DNA of 64,000 nt. Source: Heterohyrax brucei. Taxonomy: Eukaryota > Chordata > Mammalia > Hyracoidea > Procaviidae. The DNA lies in NCBI GenBank assembly GCA_028571685.1, contig CM053148.1, positions 86,140,001 to 86,204,000 of the forward strand, read 5' to 3'. The translations under genes were made by a program, and so were the position numbers. This document shows, one piece after another, positions 1-11,611 of the stretch. The notes beneath the pieces were generated by a model, which was not told the DNA's origin, searched no databases, and worked only from the letters and a program-made list of their open reading frames with translations. Each line of letters starts with the position of its first letter. Within the stretch, counting starts at the first letter, position 1.

Positions 1-544
1 CTGCACCTCAGAAAAGGAAAAATGGCGGTACCACTTGAGGAATATAATCAGTACCACTGAAGTATACCTGTGGAAATTGTGACAGCATGTTCTGCTGTAT
101 ATTCTCGTCAACAACAAAAATAAACTTAAAAAATTTAAATAAAAAACAAATAGTTGGAGTGAACAGTTGTAACAGGCTCTGGGATGAGAGCTGAATTCTC
201 TTTTTGATGAAGACTTTTAGAGTCTTACTCATCCATTTTAAAATAATGGCAGTCCAGTGTTCAGCAATTTATATAGTCGAAGCTCCTCTGCTTTATTTCT
301 AGAATTTGAAACAGGTGCTGCTATTTTCTAGCCATTGGTCTGGAATGCTGATTAGCAGTATTGGAAATTTTACGTTAAAAAGAGTGGGTTAACCACATTT
401 TAACCGAGTTCTGTTAAATACATTTAACAGAGCTCTAGATTCTTCCAGTCTACTGGCAGGAATTTTAACTAGAAGTTAAGATTTTATTTAACTAGAAGTT
501 AAAATTCAAATGAAAAATCTCTAGGAATAAAATCTTGGTGACAG

Positions 545-662
545 AGTGAGTAAGAGCCACAACAGTTGAGGAACAGGTCAGCGGTGTAAATCCACCAGGC
601 GCTCCTTGGGAATCCTGCCAGGCAGTTCTGCTCTGTCCTAAAGGGTCACTTTGAGTCACAAG
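545..662 (+). mobile_element. AfroSINE, 5'-eroded
   Basis: Reads as the tRNA-headed SINE seen throughout the window. Its landmarks are a 'gtaagagc' head remnant, 'tccaccaggcgctccttgg', 'ctctgtcctaaagggtcac' and 'tttgagtca'. It abuts a second copy that starts at 663. Confidence 0.8.
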
Positions 663-851
663 TGGGAGCCCATGGTGGCATACTGGTTAGGAGCTTAGCC
701 ACTAACCAAAAGGTCACCAGTTCAAATCCACCAGCTGCTCCTTGGAAACCCTGTGGGGTTTCATCAAAAACAGAATTGTACTCTGTCCTCTGGGTCACAG
801 TAAGTAAGAATTGACTAGATAGCAATGGGTCAGGTTTGGGTTTTTTTTTAT
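663..851 (+). mobile_element. AfroSINE, near full length
   Basis: The head 'gcccatggtggcatactgg', the B-box-like 'ggtcaccagttcaaatcc' and the tail 'gggtcaggtttgggtttt' are present. Extra bases ('gtttcatcaaaaacagaat') sit before 'tgtactctgtcc', unlike most copies. Confidence 0.85.
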
Positions 852-920
852 TGACAACTGAGTAAATTGGTGAGTACACTGTTTTAATTAAGCTTCAGTA
901 AAGAAATAAGTCACAGACAG

Positions 921-1080
921 CAAAAACCAAACCAAACCCGTTTCAATCAAGTCACTTCCGACTCATGGCAACCCTATAGGACAGGATGGAACTTCCCCAT
1001 AGGGTGCTTAGTGGATTCGAACTGCCGACCTCTTGGGTTGGCGCTCTTACCTCTTAACCAGTATGCCACTAGAATTTCCA
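921..1080 (-). mobile_element. AfroSINE, full length
   Basis: On the minus strand it runs from a 3' tail (aaaaccaaaccaaaccc on +) through 'gactcatggcaaccctatag' and 'gattcgaactgccgacct' to a head ending 'gccactagaatttcc'. It lies inverted to the copy at 663-851, about 70 bp away. Confidence 0.88.
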
Positions 1081-1319
1081 AGTCCCAGATAGCACTGCAA
1101 AATACTGTACCACTGAGACAGTAACCCTGAGGGCCTGGAACAATTACGTTAACTGAAAAATTCTTACAAAACGAATGAAGTGAGATGAACTGCAATACCC
1201 TACTTCAAATTCAACTTTAAAATGATACATTCTGATTAATTCTAGAGATGTAATAAGATTATTTGAAAACTTAAAAAAAAATCTTCCAGGGTGTTGTACA
1301 TCAGTACACTCATTACAGA

Positions 1320-2234
1320 TCTTTTATCCAGTTGGAGTTGGTTTTTGTATAAGGTGTAACATATGGATCTTGTTTCAGTTTCTTGCAGATGGATATCCAA
1401 TTTTGCCAGCACCATTTGTTGAAGATACTGTTTTTACCCCAGTTTAATGTCTTAGGGCCTTTGTCGAATATCAACTGTTCATAGGCAGATGGTGTCATCT
1501 CTGGGGTCTCAGTTCTGTTCCATTGATCGATCTGTCTGTTCTTATACCAGTACCAGACTGTTTTGACCACTGTGGCAGTGTAATATGTTCTAAGGTCGGA
1601 TGATGAGAGGCCTCCCAGTGTGTTCTTCTTCTTTAGTAGTACCTTACTTATCCAGGGCTTTTTCCCTTTCCAAACAAAATTGGTGATTTGTTTCTCCATC
1701 TCATTAAAAAAAGACGCTGGAACCTATATTGGGATTGCACTATATATAAGTAGATCGCTTTGGGTAAAATAGACATTTTCACAATGTTAAGTCTTCCTAT
1801 CCATGAGCAGAGTAGGTTTTTCCATTTATCTAAGTCTCTCTTAGTTTCTTGTAGTAAGGGCTTGTAGTTCTCTTTGTAAAGGTCTGTTATTTCTCTGGTT
1901 AGTAGGTACTTTATCTTCTTAAGGGCTATAGTAAATGGTATTGATTTGATGATTTCTTCATTAACAGTCTCGTTGTTGGTATAAAGGAATCCTACTGATT
2001 TACTTATGTTTATCTTGTATCCTGAAACTTTGCTGAACTCTTCTATCAGTTTGAGTAGTTTACTTATAGATTCTTTGGGATTCTCTGCTTATACAATCAT
2101 ATCATCTGCAAACAGGGAGATTTTGACTTCTTCTTTGCCGATGCAGATGCCCTTTATTTCTTGGTCTTGTCTAATTGCTCTGGCTAGAACTTCTAGTACA
2201 CTGTTGAATAGGAGAGGTGAGAGTGGGCATCCTT
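1320..2234 (-). mobile_element. LINE-1 ORF2 fragment, truncated at both ends
   Basis: The minus strand encodes L1 ORF2 sequence. A 128-residue open stretch (1313-1699) contains [16 protein letters not shown], the usual post-RT region of ORF2, and 1700-2232 continues into degraded RT-domain sequence. There is no 3'UTR, no poly(A) and no ORF2 5' half. Imperfect 17-bp direct repeats (15/17) flank it at 1303-1319 and 2235-2251, suggesting a target-site duplication. It is non-functional. Confidence 0.85.
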
Positions 2235-2510
2235 AGTACACTCGTTATAGAAACTTCTCCCCTGAAGTACCTGAGACACAAGTTGAAAGAGCAGTCAGCT
2301 TCTTTTTTGACAATTGATGCCGATGTTCTTCTGGTCTTTCTTTTTTAATTTAATACTGCCTGGTGGATGTTGTTTGCGTTACTGTTAAGTGACTGACCTG
2401 CATCAGATGCTGATGGGCTCTTCAGTACTGTATGTATTGGTGGCAGCAGTCCCATATACTTCAGTTACACACTTGGAAAGAAGCTTTATCACATGTCATC
2501 CAAGCTTTTT

Positions 2511-2695
2511 TGGGAATCCTGGGGGAGGAAAGAGTAATGTACTCAGCGAGGTTGGAGGTTCACGTCCACTGAGAGGCACCTAGGAAGAGAGGCCTGGAAG
2601 TCTATTTCTGAAACTCATCTATTGGAAACAGTGTGGCACAGTCCTGTTCTGACACTCACTGGGTTGCTCTCCATCAGAACTGACTTGATGTCACT
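2511..2695 (+). mobile_element. AfroSINE, long form, diverged
   Basis: It retains the internal block missing from short copies ('gaagagaggcctggaagtct'), followed by 'tgggttgctctccatcagaa' and 'ctgacttgatg'. The head is strongly mutated. Confidence 0.65.
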
Positions 2696-2859
2696 TGGAA
2701 GAAGGAGGAAGAAAGCCTTTGTTCAGTAGGGAGACTCAGTGTTGAGCAAGACCTTCTCCACTTGTTTTCAGTCTATGGGACGGATTGAGGACAGGGATTT
2801 CCAATTAATTTGTTTATTAAATACCGTTAGGAAATGAATATACTTGTTAGATACCTGTT

Positions 2860-3190
2860 GTTGTCGTCAGGTGCTGTCGCATTGATTCCATCTCATAGCG
2901 ACCCCGTGGACAACGGGAGAAAATCCCGCCCAGTCCTGCACCACGTCCGCCATCGTTGTTAGCCTGGACCCTGTAGTGGCCCCCATTGTGTCACTCTGTC
3001 CTGGTGAGCGTCTTCCTCTTTTTCACTGACCCTCTGCCAAGCATGATGTTCTCCAAAAACTGATTCTTCCTGACAGTGTGTCCAAAGTATGCAAGACTTC
3101 ATCTCACCATCTTCACTTCTAAGGAGCACTCTGGTTGTCCCTAAATCCATGACAGATCTGGTTGCTCTTTTCGCAGTCCATGGTATATTC
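2860..3190 (-). mobile_element. RTE LINE 3' fragment
   Basis: The minus-strand translation resembles the RTE ORF2 C-terminus, including 'ILWTHCQEESVFGEHHAW'. The + strand starts with the RTE 3' end, 'ttgtcgtcaggtgctgtcgc'. A perfect 11-bp target-site duplication, 'agatacctgtt', flanks it at 2849-2859 and 3191-3201, so this is a 5'-truncated insertion. Confidence 0.88.
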
Positions 3191-3344
3191 AGATACCTGT
3201 TAAATGCTATATGTTCACCTCCTTCAGTAAGTTGTAGAAAGGACAAAAGCAAAGAATTCATGACATTTTTAATGTCCTGAAGCCAAGATCTTCTAGACAA
3301 GTGAATTTTGACCTTATCTTCCAGGCTTTTTTTTTTAATGTGTT

Positions 3345-3650
3345 CTTTTTCATTAAGAATATACACAGCAAAGCAATCTCACCTTTCTTTCCCAAATTGT
3401 TCCTCCCTCATTAACATAAAGTCACCATCCTCTGAGTTTCCTGTCTGATCGTTAAAGATGACTGCCATAGTGTGATGGCATGTAGGCAGTTGTCAAAAGA
3501 GCACAAGGCTGACGTAGACCTTCCTCGTGAAGTACCTAAGCAGTTGTTCAGTTGAAAGATGCTGCAGAATGCTCAGAAACAGCACAGCGCAGTAGGCTTC
3601 AAGTCTGAAGACGAGGAGGAGGTTTAGATAATAAGAATTATGGAATTGCA
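3345..3650 (+). mobile_element. Probable L1 3'UTR fragment
   Basis: It resembles the better preserved block at 56385-57260: 'cacagcaaagcaatctcacc' near the start, 'caaattgttcctccctcatt' and 'gttgtcaaaagagcacaagg'. Divergence is high and the borders are uncertain. Confidence 0.4.
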
Positions 3651-4004
3651 AAGCTTCTAGACAAATCATAAGTGAAAGCTCAAATCATACAAATCATGAG
3701 CCAAAGCTCAATCGTTAGCTTGGGTTGAGGGCATGTTACTTTAAAGGCTGTTTTTGTCATTCTAAGTACACAGGACACCAAATCCAGAAGGCTGTGCTTT
3801 TTAAAGAGAAAATTTTTTTCATATGGAATTCTGGATACTTCATTTTTAAATGGCTGTTTCCAGAGAGGAAAAAGAAACTTGTGCTAATTATGCTGAATTT
3901 TCATTAATTAGGCCTTTGTTGCCTGTGAGCTCCTGAAACAGTGCTAAAGAGAATGACCTGTTGGGAAAATGGCTTTTCTAGATTGGGTTTAGGCTGTCTT
4001 ATAT

Positions 4005-4120
4005 AAAAAACAGCCCATCCCATTGCCATTGAGTCAATTTTGCCTCATAGTGGATTTGCACTTCTGCCCTTTCGGTTAGCAAACATACCGTGTAACCACT
4101 ATGTGACCAGGGTTTCCTGT
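4005..4120 (-). mobile_element. AfroSINE, internally deleted
   Basis: 'gccattgagtcaattttgcc' (tail side) is joined directly to the head side, 'ttagcaaacataccgtgtaa' and 'gaccagggtttcc'. About 40 bp of the middle is missing. Confidence 0.7.
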
Positions 4121-4242
4121 CCTCTATAGCCTTTCTCAGTTTGAAGGAACATTTGAAAAATAACTCACTTTCAAGTAGTAATATAGCTGAAACAAGATTG
4201 GCTGTGGGGTACGTGCTGAAGTGGTAGGTATTTGGTGGTTCT

Positions 4243-4397
4243 CTGTTTCTTCTGGCATAATGGTTAAGAGCTGTGTCTGCTAACCAAACAGTAGTTGATA
4301 TCTACCAGGCACCCCTGGGAAGCTCTGCGAGGCAGTTCTGCTCTCTCTGGTAGAGTCAGTAAGAGTTGAAATCAGCTCAGCAACATCAAGTTTGGTC
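4243..4397 (+). mobile_element. AfroSINE
   Basis: Head 'ggcataatggttaagagctg', middle 'ctaccaggcacccctgggaa' and tail 'ttgaaatcagctcagcaaca'. Confidence 0.8.
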
Positions 4398-4856
4398 TGT
4401 ATTGCGTACTTCTGTTATGTGTTTGAATTTTCCGTAATGAAAGCTGTTGTTTGCCATTTAGCTAATGTTCTAGATACAATCTTCATGCCTCACTGATTTC
4501 TTCCACTGTATGTCATGTATTCCAGTATTCACTTTTGAAATGCTTTATTAGTTTGGTGTACAATTATCCCACTATTTCCACTTTTACTCAAACTTTATAT
4601 TAAGAGTCTGTTCAGTGCAAATAAAAATGACACCGAAATTCAGAGGCACTGGAAAAAAAAGGCAGTAGCTGAGCATTCCTGCAGACACATGCCCTTTGTA
4701 TAAAAGTTTGTGCTGACAATTAGGATGTAATAGTTAGATTAAGTAATGCTAGTAGATGCTCTCTAGATAGAGACATTTAATTAGTCAGGGGAACTACCCG
4801 TATCTACAACGATGTAATATATCTACTTCTGGAACTGTGTGCTCCATTTAGGATAC

Positions 4857-5026
4857 AAAAAACCAAACCCAACACATTGCTGCCTGGTTGGTTCTGACTC
4901 ATAGCTGCTCTACAAGACAGAGGAGAACTGCCCCATAGAGTTTCCAAGGAGTGCCTGGTAGATTTGAACTGCTGACCTTATGATTAGCAGCCATAGTACT
5001 AACCACTATACCACCAGGGTTTTCTC
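4857..5026 (-). mobile_element. AfroSINE, full length
   Basis: 'aaaaaccaaacccaacac' tail, 'gttctgactcatagctgctc', 'gatttgaactgctgacct' and a head ending 'ataccaccagggttttc' on the + strand. Confidence 0.88.
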
Positions 5027-5925
5027 CCTTAAGATAGAGTTCTCTATTATAGGACAAAATGAGAAGGGGAACGGGAACATGCTGGAAAGGAGGTATACTG
5101 TGGGGGCAGCAGGGAGTTGGGAATCGGTGTCAAATCTGTGAGCACAATAAAGTGTGATTAGAGAGTACAGTTCACCAAAGGAGTGAATTCTGGCCCAGGC
5201 TGTTTTCACCCTGCCTAGTTCTTTGAGTAAGCCCCTCTGTCTGTGTAACTCTGCTTACTCCCGTCTAGTCTAAGTTGCTGAATCTGACAACAGCCTGTCA
5301 ACTGAGTCCTAGCACCAGATTTCAGATTACTGAAATACCCGACAAGCATCTCAAATTCCAGTCAGTGTTTCTAAGAACTCCCTTCGTTCTTAAGAGTTCC
5401 TCCTGTCATGCTCTCCATCAGTTCCTGACTCTACCATCTTCCCACCTGCCTAAACGTACCCATGATGCCTTTCTCTGCCACAGCCATGATTTCTTAGCAA
5501 GCACGGTCTTGTAGGTTTTGCTTCCAGTATCCATGCGGAATCCGATCCTTATTTTGCAACCGTAAGCCTTTCATCAGTTTTACAAGATTTCTAACTCCCA
5601 CCTCTTGTCTCGCTGTGGCCCAAACTTCCTGCTGAAACACAACTACAACCTGCTTGGTGGTTCTTCCTTGATTGAAAAGTTGCATCCTACTAGACACAAA
5701 GGAGATGTTCACCGTCCTAAAAACTTAGGATTAGTTTCCAGAGGGAGAGGCAGAGAGAGAGAGAAGATGACATTTGAGCAACAGGCGTGTAATGACGTAA
5801 CAAGTGTGTTAGCTGTCGTGTTAGTGGTCGGTGACTGGGCTGTGTCCACATGAAGTGGGACTACGTTGTGTGTCACGCAGAACAACATGTGGTCAAGTGG
5901 CAGGGCCTGTGGGTTCAGTGGTACT

Positions 5926-6080
5926 GTGGAAACCCTGGTGGCATAATGGTTAAGAGGTGTGGCTGCAAAGCCAAAGTTTGGCAGTTCAGATCCACCAGGT
6001 GCTTCTTGGTATCCTATGGGGAGTCCTACTCTATCCTTTAGGGTCACCAAATCAACTTGACAACAGTGGGTTTTTTTTTT
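5926..6080 (+). mobile_element. AfroSINE
   Basis: Head 'ggaaaccctggtggcataat', 'agttcagatccaccaggtgc', then a shortened tail ending in a T run. Confidence 0.85.
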
Positions 6081-6432
6081 CATCCTTCATCTGCAGTGGA
6101 AGACACCAAACTTAAAGAGGTCATTGACTTGCTAAACACATAGGACAGTAAAGTGATCAGAGTAGGCTTGGGGCCTAGGACTTTCTGACTCCTGATGAAA
6201 ATTGTGCTTTCTCTTCTACACTCTCCGGTCTCAGACAGAATTGTCTTCTTAACCTCAGTTTCTAGTGCACCTTGTGTCCACCTCTCTTACCATACTGCAT
6301 TTTGCATTTAATTATTAAGTGTCTAGCAACCCCTCTATTTTGTAAGCTTGTCTAGGCCGTGTCTTAGTCATCTTGCACCCTTGTAATCCAGCAGAAGACC
6401 TGGTACTTTGTAGATATTTAGTCGTTATAGAC

Positions 6433-6588
6433 AAGCCTCTTGCCGTCCGGTTGATTCCAAATCATAGTGACCGTATAGGACAGAGTAGAATGGCCCCATG
6501 GAGTGTGCAAGGAGCAGCTGGTGGATTCAGGCTGCTGACTTTTGGTTAATAGCTTGAGCTCTTAACCACTATACCATGAGGACTCTTA
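6433..6588 (-). mobile_element. AfroSINE
   Basis: 'gccgtccggttgattccaaa', 'tataggacagagtagaatgg' and 'ttaaccactataccatgagg' mark tail, middle and head on the + strand. Confidence 0.83.
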
Positions 6589-6652
6589 ATTATAGAAAAA
6601 GGGTTGAAGCAATTGTCCAACCTTCAAGGTTTTTAAACAGTTGAGCTTTTGT

Positions 6653-6821
6653 ATTAGTTCTGACTCATGGTGACCACTCATATGTCAGTATGTACATCAT
6701 AGGGTTTTCAGTGGTTGTTTTTTTTGGAAGCAGAATGTCAGATCTTTCTTCTGACTCACTCTGAGCGGACTGCAACCTTCTACTTAAGCACTTGAGCACG
6801 GTTACCTTTGTGCCCCCCCTG
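6653..6821 (-). mobile_element. AfroSINE, long form, diverged
   Basis: The tail side 'gttctgactcatggtgacca' is followed by the long-form middle 'gggttttcagtggttg' and 'ggaagcagaatgtcag', with a weak head. The middle resembles the RTE 5' region near 41036-41105. Confidence 0.55.
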
Positions 6822-7143
6822 GCGTCCCGGCTGTGGTGCTGATGCCGCTTGCTTTCAGTTGGTCAGGTGGACTCATCCATATCCCTGACAACCTTCCCCG
6901 AGTTCCTTCCTCAGTACCTAGTGAGACACAAACCCAATCTCTTTCCTTAGTGTTAACATTCTGTAATGCTAATCATTGAGCAAGCCAACAAAATGCGTAC
7001 AGTTGGCAAATCTATCAAAATAAAATACATAAAACAGTCCTAAGGACTGTAATTGATGACTTTCACAATATGGTACTTCATTGTACCATGACAGTGCTAT
7101 TTGGTCTTCTGGTGCGTGTAATTTGATGGCGATTTATTGATTA

Positions 7144-7321
7144 TGGAAACCCTGGTGGTGGCTTAGTGGTTAAGTGCTACAGCTGGTAAGCTAAAGATTG
7201 GTAGTTCAAATCCCCCAGCTGCTTCTTTTAAACTTTATGGAATAGTTCTACTCTGTCCTGTTTGGTCACTATAAATTGGAATTAATTTGATAGCAGCAGA
7301 TTTCTTTTTTTTTTTTTTTTT
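7144..7321 (+). mobile_element. AfroSINE
   Basis: Head 'ggaaaccctggtggtggctt', 'gttcaaatcccccagctgct' and a mutated tail ending in an 18-nt T run. Confidence 0.85.
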
Positions 7322-8584
7322 GAACTAATTATGCTATCTGGCCATCCACAGTCTGAGCTTATTGCTTGAATTGCTTCACTAAGAAGTATGGTTAATCAGA
7401 ACTGCCCTCAAAGTTGTTGTATAAAAATAAATACCTTTTATTATTTTGTGATGTAATTTTTTTCAGCTCAATCTGAAGTAGTACAAATTCTCAGAGACAG
7501 TCATTTATTGCTTCATACTTTCTGTAAAAAAATTGCTTTCAAATTACAATGCTTTTTTGCAAAGAAAGGTGTAAAACATTGTTTTAGAGGGAAAAATCAT
7601 TTAATCTATCACCTCTGCTGGTCTTCGGCTCACACTTTGCCTTGTCAGATTGCTGTTTAGAAGTGACTGGGGTTGTCTTGCCCTTCGTAATCTTCCTTCA
7701 GTCTGTGCTAAAAGATTCTCTTCTCTTCCATCTGTTGTCACTGGGGTTCTTTATTATAGTGCTTCATTTTGCAGCTACCCCAAGGCTAAAAATATCACGG
7801 CTCTCAATACAAAGATAACTGTTCACAGAATGCCATAATGACCAATTTATGAGGGAGGCAATAGGAAGGAAAGCATTGTTTTTCATTGGCTGATTTTTTG
7901 TTTGTTTTGGTTTTTATGTTTAAAATTAATAAAAGCATGAATTATTATCAACCAGGTGTGTGAAGGTTCACAGTGAATGAGTTAGGATTGAGTTAAGTGG
8001 CAAGCAACAAAAAAACTCACGCTGGCTGAAGAATGCGTTTCATTTTTTATTACCATTTTATCAGGGCCTCTCTATGCAGTGCCCGCTGTTGGAGGGAAAT
8101 GCACTGTGCTTATTGAAAAGACTTACCATTGTCTGATCCTAATAAGCATATTGATTTTTTTTTGGTTTCATGAGACTAAAGTGAACTCGGCTTAAAATAG
8201 ACTGTTTACAGCACATTCTGATCCAACGGAGGGGAACATTTTGTACTACTGAGGATTAAAAGTACGCTTTTGTGTAATTGCAAGTCAAGGCAAGGGCCTC
8301 AAGGACAAGGAAGAAAAAAAGAAAGAGTAAATAAAATGGGGGAGCTGCTGACTTAACTGTGCTCTTATTCTTTGCTTTTCATCAGAATTGAATTGTAAAT
8401 GCATGCACGCTTTCCAGTGTCCATACTGGGAAAGAAGAACATTTTTGTGTGTCATAACCAACCTATAGGCACTTTCCCTCTTGATTTTACAGTAGTCTCA
8501 GGACCCCTTGTTCCTGTCCTCCCTCAATCTGTCTACCTGAAAAACTGGTATACCAGTTGCATAAGTTGGATATAACAAATTTCC

Positions 8585-8868
8585 ACGAAGTTGTTGTTCT
8601 TAGGTCTTGTTGAGTTGATTCCAACTCATAGCAACCCTGTACGTAACAGGATGAAACACTGCCCTGCCCTGTGCCATGCCCACAGTCGTTCTGATTCTTG
8701 AGCCCTCTGTGTCGTTCCATCTTGTTGAGGTTCTTCCTCTTTTTCTCTGATCGGTTACTCGACCAAGCATGATGCCCTTCTCCAGGGACTGATTCTTCCT
8801 GACGACATGTCCAAAGTACGTATGGAAGGTGTAGTGTGGCCATCCTTGCCTCCAGACGCTGTGGTTGT
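8585..8868 (-). mobile_element. RTE LINE 3' fragment
   Basis: The + strand begins with RTE 3'-end sequence ('gttgagttgattccaactca') and continues through 'ccaagcatgatgcccttctc', antisense to the conserved ORF2 C-terminus. A matching 8-bp 'aaatttcc' flanks it at 8577-8584 and 8869-8876. It is 5'-truncated and non-coding. Confidence 0.87.
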
Positions 8869-8952
8869 AAATTTCCCTTAAGAATGGGGGAATTAAAATG
8901 GTAGTTTTGAAGTTATTCTTTAAAATTCATGTCTACCACTCTAAGATTTCAT

Positions 8953-9113
8953 GGGAAACCCTGATAGTATAGTGGTTAAGTGCTACGTCTGCTAACCAAA
9001 AGGTCAGCAGTTTGAATCTGCCAGGTGCTCCTTGGAAACTTTATGGAACATTTCTACTCTGTCCTCTAGGGTCGCCATAAGTTGCAGTCGACTTGATGGC
9101 AGTGGGTTTGGTT
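8953..9113 (+). mobile_element. AfroSINE, full length
   Basis: 'gggaaaccctgatagtatag', 'aaggtcagcagtttgaatct', 'gggtcgccataagttgcagt' and 'ggcagtgggtttggttt' are all present in order. Confidence 0.9.
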
Positions 9114-9127
9114 TGTCAAGGTGTCAC

Positions 9128-9262
9128 AGGAGCCTTGGTGGCACAGTGGTTAAGATCTCAGCTGCTAACCAAAAGGTTGTTGATTTGAATCCACTAACCG
9201 TTCCTTGGAAACCTTGCGGGGCAGTTCTGCTCTATTCTGTAGGGTCTCTGTGAGTTGGACTC
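9128..9262 (+). mobile_element. AfroSINE, 3'-truncated
   Basis: Head 'agccttggtggcacagtgg' and 'gcggggcagttctgctctat' are present, ending at 'gagttggactcat' without the GT-rich tail. It is in tandem with the previous copy. Confidence 0.83.
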
Positions 9263-9664
9263 ATCTTTTCAAATAAACCAGTTCCATTGCCCCTTAAGGA
9301 GTTTTCCAGAATTTTGGAAACCCTCACTGAGGAAAAGCAGCTGCCCTTGAATTTTCTAGAAGGGAGGTAATTGCAGAAGAATGGCTAACTGACGTTTTCC
9401 ATCTGGCAGTCAGCCCTTTTCTCTCAAAATGTGAGATTTCCTGAAGGTGTCATAAATGATCCTTCCCATTGTTAGTGAGTCTGAAGATAAGAAAAGAGGA
9501 AACAAAATGATAAAAGTGGAAAGATAATAGCCAAGAAGGAAATACAAGCAGAAAGAAAGAAGAATGAAATAAATAGAAAAATGGATAATGGGCAAATCGA
9601 AGTCACTCTTCTATCTTCTCCATACCTCAGTATATCTAGGAATTTTTCCTCTACCTAATAACAG

Positions 9665-9858
9665 TGGAAACCTGGTTGTGTAGTGGTTAAATGCTGGTAG
9701 TGTAGTGTATGTAGTGCAGTTCTAGGGCTTCTCATCAAAGGTCAGCAGTCTGGATCCACCCGACACTCCTTGGAAACCCTGTGGGGACAGTTCTTTTCTG
9801 TCCTGTAGGGTCACTATGAGTCAGAATTGACTCAAGTGCAATGGATTGTTTTGTTTTC
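9665..9858 (+). mobile_element. AfroSINE with head expansion
   Basis: A roughly 30-bp extra segment rich in 'tgtagtg' units lies between the head ('gtagtggttaaatgctgg') and 'aaaggtcagcagtctggatc'. The rest is regular, ending 'caatggattgttttg'. Confidence 0.82.
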
Positions 9859-10404
9859 TTACTGTTTCTTTATTTATTTGTTTTATTTTATTTTGTTTTG
9901 TTTGTTTGGAGGGGGAGTGATAAAAGTGGACTACAAAGATGGGGAGCAGTTGTTTCCTCTTGCCTGGGTACCAGACACATGGCACATTCAGTATAACCAA
10001 AATCATGCTCCTGTTGTTCAATGCCAGTTTCAGTTCTGAAGATATGTGTGCATAGTAAGGGGAGAGACTGATTTGAAATAACAGATGGGCAGATGGAAAG
10101 TAATCAACCTTTATTTAATTTGCCATTGTTTTTATTAAATGTCTTACTTTAAAGAAAAGCCAAAGGACCTACCAATTAAAATAATGGAACAGGCATTATC
10201 TGATGTGAGAAGACCATTTATTTACCTTTAGGAAATGCTACAGTCCAGTCCTTCAGTTACCAGATTCCTGAGGCTGAGAGACCAGCAACTAAGGTTCTGG
10301 ACTTCTTAGGATTGCTGGCTGCTAGAAGCGTGGTGTGCCAAAGGCACACACCTGCAGGACCCACAGAAATAGAATTTTTAACCCATTGCTATCTTCTGTG
10401 CCCG

Positions 10405-10567
10405 GAAACCCCACTGGAACAGTGGGTAAGAGTTATAGTTGCTAACTAGAAGGTCAGCAGTTCAAATCCACGAGCTGCTCCTTGGAAATCCAGTGGAACA
10501 GTTCTCCTCTGTTCTGTAAGGTCACTTTAAGTCTGAATTGACTCGACAGTGGCAGTGGGTTTGGTTT
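10405..10567 (+). mobile_element. AfroSINE
   Basis: 'ggaaaccccactggaacagt', 'aaggtcagcagttcaaatcc' and 'ggcagtgggtttggtttct'. Confidence 0.88.
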
Positions 10568-11149
10568 CTGTCTTCGGTACCTAGATATCCTGGCTTCCCA
10601 AGGCCAGTAGTTCTCTGAGCTGGAAGGTTTATTATCATCTGTATAGGGTTTTAATTTTTATTGAGATAAAATTCACATAACGAAATTGACTGTTTTAGCC
10701 ATTTTAAAGTGTAGTGTTTAGTGGCTGGTTGTGTATTCACAAAGTTGTGCAGCTACCATCGAAGGTAATTCCCGAGCATACTCATCACTCTGCAAAAGGG
10801 GTCACCCCATGATAACTGCTAATCTACTTTCTGTCTCAAGCATTGTGCCTCTTTTATCCGGTAAATATAGATGAAGTCTTGCAATGAGTGTCCTTGGGTG
10901 TGGCTTCTTATACTTACCATAATGTTTAAAAATTTGTCCACATTTTTGCATATATTAGTATTTTCGTCTTTTTTTTTTTGGATGAATAATATTCCATTGT
11001 TTGGAGATACCACGTCCTTTGTATCCATTCAGCAGTTGATTGATGTTTGATTTTTTTTCCTTTTCCGCTTGTTTATGGTAGCCATCCTAGTGGGTGTGAA
11101 GTCATATTTCATTGTAGTTTTGATTTGTGCTTCTCTAATGACTAATGAG

Positions 11150-11293
11150 TTAAGTGCTGTGTCTGCTGACCAAAAGGACAGCAATTCAAATCTGCAAGGC
11201 ACTCCTCAGAAACTCTATGGAGCAGTTCTACTCTGTCCTATAGGGTCGCTATGGGTCAGCATCGACTTGACAGCACTGGGTTTGGGTTTTCAG
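11150..11293 (+). mobile_element. AfroSINE inserted in L1
   Basis: A 5'-truncated copy ('taagtgctgtgtctgctgac' to 'cactgggtttgggttttca'). The perfect 11-bp duplication 'tgactaatgag' lies at 11139-11149 and 11294-11304. Confidence 0.92.
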
Positions 11294-11435
11294 TGACTAA
11301 TGAGGTTGAGCTTATTGGCCATGTGTATACCTTTGGAGAAAAGTTTATTCTGATCCTTTGCCAATTTTGGAATTTGTTTGGTTGACTTTGATGTTATAAG
11401 ATTCCTCTGTATATTCTGTGTTACTGTACTCTTAC

Positions 11436-11611
11436 GGAATCCCTGCTGGCACAATGAGTAAGTGCTATGGCTGCTAAACAAAAGGTCAGTAGTTTGAATC
11501 TGCTGGGTGCTCCTGGTAAACTCTATAGGGCTGTTCTACTCCATCCTGTAGGGTCACTGTGAGTTGGGATTGCCTCTACAGTAAAGTTTTTTTGTTTTTG
11601 TTTTTTTGGTA
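11436..11611 (+). mobile_element. AfroSINE inserted in L1
   Basis: Head 'ggaatccctgctggcacaat' and a T/G-rich tail. The duplication 'tactcttac' lies at 11427-11435 and 11612-11620. Confidence 0.92.

Noticed and set aside
663-740. tRNA genes at SINE heads
   Set aside because: The heads keep B-box-like sequence but no cloverleaf; they are SINE promoters, many truncated.
1313-1699. 128-residue minus-strand ORF as a gene
   Set aside because: It is LINE-1 ORF2 sequence within a truncated element, with no start context or independent gene structure.
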